Origin: Cylindrotheca closterium
Lineage: Eukaryota; Bacillariophyta; Bacillariophyceae; Bacillariales; Bacillariaceae
Direction of reading: 5' to 3'
Assembly: GCA_933822405.4 (NCBI GenBank)
Contig: CAKOGP040001719.1
Span: forward strand, 1 to 23,125
DNA: 23,125 bases
The position numbers and the translations under genes were made by a program. Below the pieces are notes generated by a model. That model worked only from the letters and a program-made list of their open reading frames with translations, ran no database searches and was not told the DNA's origin. This document shows, in pieces, positions 17,404-23,125 of the stretch; position 1 is the first letter of the stretch; every line of letters begins with the position of its first letter.

Positions 17404-18420
17404 TCTGACGGACCCCAGCGCCTACTGCGTCATCCTCTGGGCCCATGGATTGATCCTCTTGACAACTGGAACTGGTTATGGTCTTCTACCCATGGATTGT
17501 TCCACCGCCAGGGCCACGGGTGGCAACACTACCGTGACCGTCGCTCCTCCACACAAAGCATTCAATGGGACTTATCCCGTTCTACGCAATTGTCCAGGTG
17601 CAAACAACCACATAACGAGCATACCGACAACGGCGTCAGCTTCTTGCCAGCCCCCTTTTGGACCCAACCACTCCCAGCTGACTTGTGCCGAGCTACCGTC
17701 CACATTACGCCTTTGCTAGGCACTCTAGCCCTCACCAGCATTGGGACAGCACCGCTGCAGCCGCATCACGACTCTCAACCGTCTTTGCTAGCCGCCTGGA
17801 TGGCCGCCTCGGCCAGGGTGACCGAGTATGTTGGCTGGACCCCTGAAGAAATTGAGATTGATGGCAACGAAAGCCTCCTTGCTGCAGCCCTACTTGAAGA
17901 CCGGCTGTGTGTGATCAGCGACGGTTCTTATAAGCTCGGTCTGGGCATGGCAGTGGTTCAACTGCTTCCATGTAAGGGTGGCACAGAACGTATTATTGTT
18001 CGGTGCCAGACTCCAGGTCTAACTGGTGACCAGAGCGCGTACCGGAGTGAATTAATTGGCCTACTGGCCGGTATCATGGTTGTTGATTGGCTCCTGGACC
18101 AGTGGGCCCCAACACTTCGACCACCACCCCGCGTTAGGATTGCGTGCGATGGATTTTCGGCGTTGCTCAACACCTTTGGTGACAATCGAGTCACACCGCA
18201 ACAAGCCCAGTTTGACCTGGTCTCCTCTATCCGGGAGGCACTTGCCCGCTCTAGGGCCTCGCGGGAACCTAGCCACGTGTACGGTCACCTTGATACGGCG
18301 ACATCCTTTTCGTGCCTCTCTTGGTGGTCCAAACGGAATGTGGAAGTGGATGCGTGGGCGGTTGCCTATCGCCACCAGATCGAAGCTTCACACCGATTGA
18401 TTGCACCTAACGCTCGTTTC
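17404..18420 (+). pseudogene. RNase H domain of retroelement copy 1
   Basis: Part of an open frame 17269-18555. The four acidic residues expected of an RNase HI-type active site are all present: Asp in SDGSYK (codon 17920), Glu in SAYRSEL (18049), Asp in ACDGFSAL (18148) and Asp in VEVDAWA (18349). The region before them (PLDNWNWLW, then GWTPEEIEID) is the linker between RT and RNase H. RNase H would degrade the RNA strand of the cDNA hybrid during retrotransposition. The catalytic core is intact, but upstream RT frames are broken, so it is annotated as part of a pseudogene. From about 18430 the frame runs into sequence belonging to a second RT copy. Confidence 0.8.
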
Positions 18421-18480
18421 TTTACCGAATTGGCTGCCCGGTCCAACGGCGTCCGCCTGACAGGTGGCGCCATCCGACCA

Positions 18481-19469
18481 GATATATCCTTTTGGTACCT
18501 GATTGACTTCAAGTGGAACCCCCAACTAGGTGTATGGCAATTCCGGAAGAAGTGAGATCTTAAATCGTCTCTTCTTCCAACAGGCAGTTCGGAAATTGCA
18601 GTTGAATTAGATGATCTGGATGGCACCTCTGTGCATCTAAAGTGGCTCAAAGCGGACGAATCGGCCAATACTTTGGGTTTTATGATGTCCCCCTGCTCCA
18701 ACAGGACAGCCCAACTTGTGGTTATGCAAGGGAAAGCAAAGGCATGGGCGGACCAGATCCAACCTAGTTTCCTTCACTGCTATGATGTTCTTCCTCTCCT
18801 TTGCACCACAATCCAGAAGACTTTGGAGTACCCAATGGCGCTCACAATCTTCTCTCCACAGGAGTGGGACCAGATACTGTCCCCAGTGCTATGGGCGGCA
18901 CTGCCAAGGCTGGTATCTGCCGCAACTTTCCTCGTGCTATGGTCTACACCCCCATTGCACTTCAAGGAGTGGGTGTCCCCCATTGGTACGGCCTCCAAGT
19001 CATCAAGCACTTAGACATGCTACTTCGCCATCCAGCCAACCAGACCAAAACGGGTGCCTTTGTGGAGGCAGTCCTTCAGACACATCAGCTTGAGACCGGT
19101 ACCTCCTGTGGCCTCTTCCAACAAGTCTATTCCAACACCTCAATCCTGGTCTCTGATACGTGGGCCAAGCGGACCTGGAGGGAACTTGATTCTCTCTCCA
19201 TACACCTGGAGTTTGATTCTCCCTCCCTCCAACCACTGCACCAAGGGAACCAACTGTTAGTGGACCTGTTCATTGACTCTTTGGTTGACCAACTTACATT
19301 GAAGTGGCTCAACTGGTGCCGGATCTTCCTCCACGCTGTCACTCTCTCCAATATTGTCAACGCTGAAGGGACAGCAATCACTCTGAACGCATGGAAAGGA
19401 ATAAGAGCAGACTACCGTGCTGACCGGTATCAATGGCCCTGTACTGCTCGTCCGTCTAATCAGTGGTGA
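18481..19469 (+). pseudogene. RT thumb and connection region, retroelement copy 2
   Basis: Begins in frame with the RNase H of copy 1 (FWYLIDFKWN...VWQFRKK), passes an in-frame TGA at 18553 and continues GSSEIAVELDDLDGTSV, then ANTLGFMMSP and KTLEYPMALTIF. A frameshift near 18900 moves the frame to KAGICRNFPRAMVYTPI, LQGVGVPHWYGLQVIKHLD, TKTGAFVEAVLQTHQLETG, LKWLNWCRIFLHAVTLSNIV and QWPCTARPSNQW, where it stops at 19467. It aligns with copy 1 over its whole length at about half amino-acid identity, so it is a different subfamily member, not a recent duplicate. The RNase H expected next is missing. Confidence 0.75.
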
Positions 19470-19499
19470 ACTTATGCTGTACTGCTCCCTCTGCAGCTG

Positions 19500-20145
19500 C
19501 AGAATGGTCGAAACGCCATCTGGCCTTCCGGGCCTGGATGCAGACTCAGTAGACCGCCCCTGAGATCAAAGCCTTCCCCTTTGAATACCTGAAAACGGTC
19601 CATCAGCCTTCCTTGGGGGTCCCCACCGTCCGAGCCTGGTCTTGCCAGCCTCATCTCTTCCAAAGTGCAATCTCTTCCCAGGCCAAGCTTGGGGCCCAGG
19701 GCCTCCTTGAGGGCCTAGTGCCCCCAAATGGAGACATCTGCAGGCCCTTAACTTCTCCTGTATTGGCTCCAAGAAGTCCGCCAACCTTTGGGCCTCCCAC
19801 CTGATCCAACAACTGATCCGGATCAGGCACTACATGTGGAAAGACCGCAACCGGCTTGCCCATTCTGAAGACAGCTCCTGGTACACAGCCCGCAAGCGGG
19901 AGATTGACATTGAACAGTTTGCCATGGGCCTGATTGATATCCCCCCATGCTCCCAGTACCTCTTTTATGACTCCCGCAAAACTGTCCTCAACAAATCACT
20001 CAAAGATTGTCAACATTGGCTGCGCCTTGTCTCCCGTGAGAGAGCGATCAACCGTTGCTCTCTAGCCAGGCAACGCCAGATGATCTTCAACCTGGCGCAA
20101 CCCGCCAACCCGACATCGACTCGGCCACCTGGCGCAAGTCCATAA
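19500..20145 (+). pseudogene. Retroelement C-terminal tail domain, copy 2
   Basis: Pieces in two or three frames: FEYLKTVHQPSLGVP and QAKLGAQGLLEGLVP in one, then GSKKSANLWASHLIQQLI, RHYMWKDRNRLAH and WLRLVSRERAINRCSLARQ in another, ending at TAA 20143. The W-x-x-R-N-x-x-x-H signature after a Trp/Leu-rich helix is typical of the extreme C-terminus of this RT family. That the tail follows the connection region directly, with no RNase H between, shows an internal deletion around 19470-19500. Confidence 0.65.
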
Positions 20146-20168
20146 ACCGTTAGATGTCTCGGCCATCT
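20021..20168 (+). repeat. 148-bp inverted repeat, left arm
   Basis: Pairs with 20808-20955 in reverse orientation at roughly 85% identity. The arm covers the last codons of the tail domain and about 23 bases of 3' sequence. Confidence 0.85.
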
Positions 20169-20807
20169 CTCTGCCCCTCTATGTTTCACTCTCCCTCTGT
20201 CGACCACAGGACTAGGGAACTGCAGTCTGTCACATAGATGGTCGTCATATTGTTCTAGAACACTGTGCCATTGGGACGCTCTCCAATTCCTTGGATCAAT
20301 ACACCCATGGCAGTAGGGCGCAAGAACATTTGGATTCCCACCTGCTACACAATCATGCCCACCATCACCTTCAGAAAACTCAAAAAACAAAATAAAAATA
20401 CCCCACCTCAAGTGGCAAGATCGCCTCTACATGTGCAAGGGTGCAATGTGATATCCGATAGAGCAACTTCCTTGGGATTGGATGCCTCAAACTGGTTCAA
20501 CAGTATTGGACTCACCTCCGTATGTTAAATGGCCATGACAGCCGTTAATGGCAATCTAGAAACTTGAGATAGTTTTATACAATTAATGCATCAGTTATAT
20601 ATGCAGGGAGAAAAGTGATGATCCATCACTTTTCTATGGAAATCCTATGATTCATTAGAGAACTGCTGACTTAGTTCTTTCCTACGCTAAATTAATGGCG
20701 TGTAGCTGTTTGCACACTGTGATGTGTGCGGCGCACAGGCTACACTTCAACCTGGGAATCCTAGTATAGGCCGAGTCACAAGTCCTGTTCTTATTAGAAT
20801 TCTATCA
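20169..20807. other. Spacer between tail-to-tail retroelement ends
   Basis: No convincing gene. Contains a perfect hairpin at 20609-20635 and an AT-rich stretch around 20530-20600. Short frames start at non-ATG codons and lack similarity to anything I know. Confidence 0.4.
20609..20635. other. Perfect 12-bp hairpin with 3-base loop
   Basis: Arms AGAAAAGTGATG (20609-20620) and CATCACTTTTCT (20624-20635) around ATC. It lies near the middle of the spacer between the two inverted 148-bp arms. Confidence 0.8.
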
Positions 20808-20955
20808 AGATGGCCAAGACATCTGACTGTTTATGGACTTGTGATGGATGGCCAAGTCAGTGGTGGGTTGGCAGGTTGCGCCAGGTTGAAGATCATCTGG
20901 CGTTGCCTGGCTAGAGAGTGACGGTTGATTGCTCTCTCACAGGAGACAAGGCGCA
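20808..20955 (-). repeat. 148-bp inverted repeat, right arm
   Basis: Reverse complement of 20021-20168 with scattered substitutions and small indels. The boundaries are sharp: TGCGCCTTGTCTCC at one end, AGATGGCC at the other. Confidence 0.85.
20831..20955 (-). pseudogene. Minus-strand tail fragment of the retroelement
   Basis: Within the right inverted-repeat arm the minus strand keeps an open frame, RLVSCERAINRHSLARQ then RQMIFNLAQPANPP, ending at TAA 20831-20833. The equivalent frame in the left arm also ends in TAA, after TSTRPPGASP. This is the 3' end of a third element copy facing copy 2 tail to tail. Only about 40 codons remain. Confidence 0.6.
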
Positions 20956-21073
20956 TAAAACTCAAAGATCAAAATATTTTTCCACACACTTCTCCAAAGT
21001 ACCAGTCCTACGCATTTTGTAAGTACAGGAAAACAGTTGTTGTTGTTGAAACAGGAAATACAGTGAAGTCAAC

Positions 21074-23093
21074 ATGAAGGATAGCATCACCACCCCGCTG
21101 GAGAAGGATCCGAATTTGATCATGACTGTAGCTGACCAAGGTCAGGGAGGTCTCGAGGAAAAAACCCGATCAAATTTGACCACTCAATTGTCGATTGCTC
21201 TGACAAAGGATAGTCCCATCACGACTCCCAAGCGCAGCAGCAAGCAAAACCCTTCAAAAACAGCCAAGGATGGAGCAATGAAAGGTTGCTCGCTCTTTCC
21301 ATCTGAAATTGCCCAAGGTCAGGATGGCCTCACGGTCAAAGCTCAATTGAACTCAACCACTCCTTTGCCGATCAATTTAACCAAAGATAATCCTGATCCC
21401 ACGAATACCAAGAGCCAATGCAAGCAACCCCCTCCTTTCAAAACCGCCGAGGATGGCGCAGGGCAAGGACGGCCGCTTGTTGGCTACACCAAGAAACTCA
21501 AGGTGTCAAAGTTTTACAGGTTCTACAAGATGGCTTGGAGGTAGGAGGTTTTTGGGAATCAGGCATTTATCACCTGGTCCTCTTGCACCATGGAACACTA
21601 TGGCCAGGAAATATCCAAATGCCCCGGCTGGTGGGCGGAAGCCAGTATGGACCAAGCCTCCAATGCTCAATCCTACGACAACATTGCTGCATTCATCCTG
21701 ACTGACCTGAAGGCGTATGGCCCATCACTTGGCGGTTCTATGCCCCAGCTTTGGTCCAGCATGCAGAATCTGTTTTCACTTGGAGCCCTCGAAGATGCCA
21801 ATGATGACAAAGGTTCCAGGGCTCTTTGCAAGTACTTTCTTTGTCTTGCGACATAGTGCCCACAGTTGTGTTTGATCTCGCAACGGCCCAACGCGTTGTC
21901 ACTGCTGACAAAAAGTTGCTTTGCTTTTGGGGATTCTTGCTTGTGTTTGACCCAACATTGATTGTTCAACGCGCCGAGCTGTTGACTTGGATGTGGCTAG
22001 TGGCATCCAAATTCTTTGCTTGTCCTTGGACAGGCCCTGCTATCATTCCTCCCATTGTGGACAAATTTGAGCAACTAGAATGAGAGTCGAGAATAGCCAA
22101 AGCTCAGTCCAAGTCTAAGAAGCGCCTTGCATTGACGCCAGAGAACCCAAAAGGCGCCAAGGTACACGATGCGCGCCCGTCCCCCTCTGTCCCGATGCAA
22201 ACCAAACTGACGCCACCAAAGGGTTGGTCCAACTCCTACTAATGAACTCCACCTTTGGATGCCACCACTATGCGCCAACAAGTGATCATGTCCAACGCCG
22301 TCCACATCATCGCTGGCACCCCAACAGGTACACAGGAAGCCATTGTTCCAGCTGAAGACGTCGTGGTCGCCAACACTCCGCGTGGGAGGACCAGTGAGGA
22401 AAATGAAGCCAAGGAAAGACAATAGTGCTCCGACCTACAGGGACACTGTTGCCTCTCTCCCCGCTCCCACAGTTCCTCTCACCACTGACAAACAATTGAC
22501 GCGCAAACTCGCTGTCCATTGGAATACCTCTCCCTTTCAGCACATTACCATCTTCAACGTGTCTATCATCTTTGATTCACAGGGCGTCGGTTTGTCCAAG
22601 TTCAATCAAGTTTAGACCGCCTACAATGCCTTCCATAGTTTGCTTCCGGTATTTGGGGCGAGATCACTTCCAAGGTTGTCCTTCTACCCTTTGCTGACGG
22701 TCGATTCACCTGACATCAACTCTGGATCCGGAACTTGAAGAAGTTTGATGAAAAGGCCAAGGATTGTGGGCCCACCTGAAGATCTACCTCAAGTTTGATG
22801 GGAATCCGGTAGATGGCAGTCAGAACCCGCGTGGCCTGAGTCCTTTCCCGCATGGCTTCGATCACTGACTGAAGCTGTGGGCACGGGAGGGGCAGTGTCC
22901 ATCCTAACCGTATTTGAGTCTTGCAGGTATTTGACCCAGTCTTCCCAGGTTTGTTGAGGATGTAAGGATTGCCGAAGTTGGGATTCCGGGCATGCTGACA
23001 TCTGAAACAGTTGCCTGGTGCTTTTGGGTACCATGGAACTTGTCCTATATTGTCCAGTACTTCCCCCTTAATGCTATAGCAATATTCCCTTAA
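21074..23093 (+). pseudogene. Retroelement ORF1/gag-like gene, copy B (multiply broken)
   Basis: ATG at 21074 opens 156 codons (to TAG 21542) with a Lys/Thr/Pro/Gln-rich, probably disordered protein. It contains an internal duplication: residues about 20-76 (DQGQGGL... TKDSP...KTAKDGA) repeat at about 77-135 (AQGQDGL...TKDNP...KTAEDGA). The same frame continues after the TAG (MEHYGQEISKCPGWWAEASM, then IAAFILTDLKAYGPSLGG). It shifts near 21835 to CDIVPTVVFDLATAQRVV and LLTWMWLVASKFFA, and stops at TGA 22081. A basic linker SRIAKAQSKSKKRLAL follows. Later pieces in changing frames include LAVHWNTSPFQHITIFNVSI and IWGEITSKVVLLPFADGRF (TGA at 22711). The last 31 codons end at TAA 23091 and match copy A. 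I do not recognise a named domain; the role as ORF1 is inferred from its place before the RT in the related copy. Confidence 0.5.
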
Positions 23094-23125
23094 TTGACAG
23101 TTTAATTGGGTAAAAAGGACAAGGA
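22998..23125 (+). repeat. 128-bp direct repeat, copy B
   Basis: Gap-free partner of 16004-16131, running to the right window edge. The 31 codons up to TAA at 23091 are fully open here, unlike copy A. By analogy an RT remnant may lie just beyond the window. Confidence 0.85.

Noticed and set aside
20265..20528. 87-codon frame between the retroelement tails
   Set aside because: It has a non-ATG start, no family resemblance and low-complexity Lys/Asn stretches; likely chance.
1..23125. tRNA, rRNA or other structured RNA genes
   Set aside because: I looked for cloverleaf-type and conserved rRNA segments and saw none I could support by eye.

Overview
The window looks like a repeat-rich stretch of a eukaryotic nuclear genome, most probably a diatom or another photosynthetic stramenopile. 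The signs are short introns with a consensus branch point, no bacterial gene packing, an EF-hand gene, and decayed retroelement proteins that match, from memory, a reverse transcriptase (RT)-RNase H family abundant in diatom genomes. The organism call is an inference; no rRNA or organelle marker is present. Only two genes look intact: a spliced dioxygenase-fold gene at the left edge (60-1237, one intron) and a calmodulin/myosin-light-chain-like EF-hand gene (14333-14755).

Layout. 1-1237: dioxygenase-fold gene. 1238-2061: no recognisable gene. 2062-2877: a 21-bp minisatellite joined to a reverse-oriented fragment of the element that fills the centre of the window. 2968-3153: three 62-bp tandem repeats. 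3282-4655: one long frame, unrecognised, broken by two TGA codons. 4840-5821: a scrambled, mostly inverted set of element pieces. 5822-14147: the main feature, four tandem 2.0-kb units bounded by about 100-bp inverted repeats that begin GGGGATGGCTCAAAAGT. 14333-14755: EF-hand gene. 14756-15700: nothing recognised. 15701-23125: a graveyard of one retroelement family, with an ORF1 tail, RT thumb region, RNase H, a second RT copy lacking RNase H, an inverted tail fragment, and a second ORF1 running to the right edge.

The central array is the best candidate for something undescribed. Each unit is a partly self-complementary module in which nested inverted repeats enclose a 97-codon ORF and a short minisatellite. 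I saw no base differences among the units by eye except a 22-bp deletion in the first. The whole array sits between inverted copies of one terminal sequence, which fits a foldback-type DNA element whose interior was recently amplified in tandem. No transposase is visible, so it would be non-autonomous. A collapsed or duplicated assembly must be excluded first.

A second theme is that most stops interrupting otherwise coherent frames here are TGA. That fits CGA-to-TGA decay in silenced, methylated repeats better than recoding, but it can be tested.
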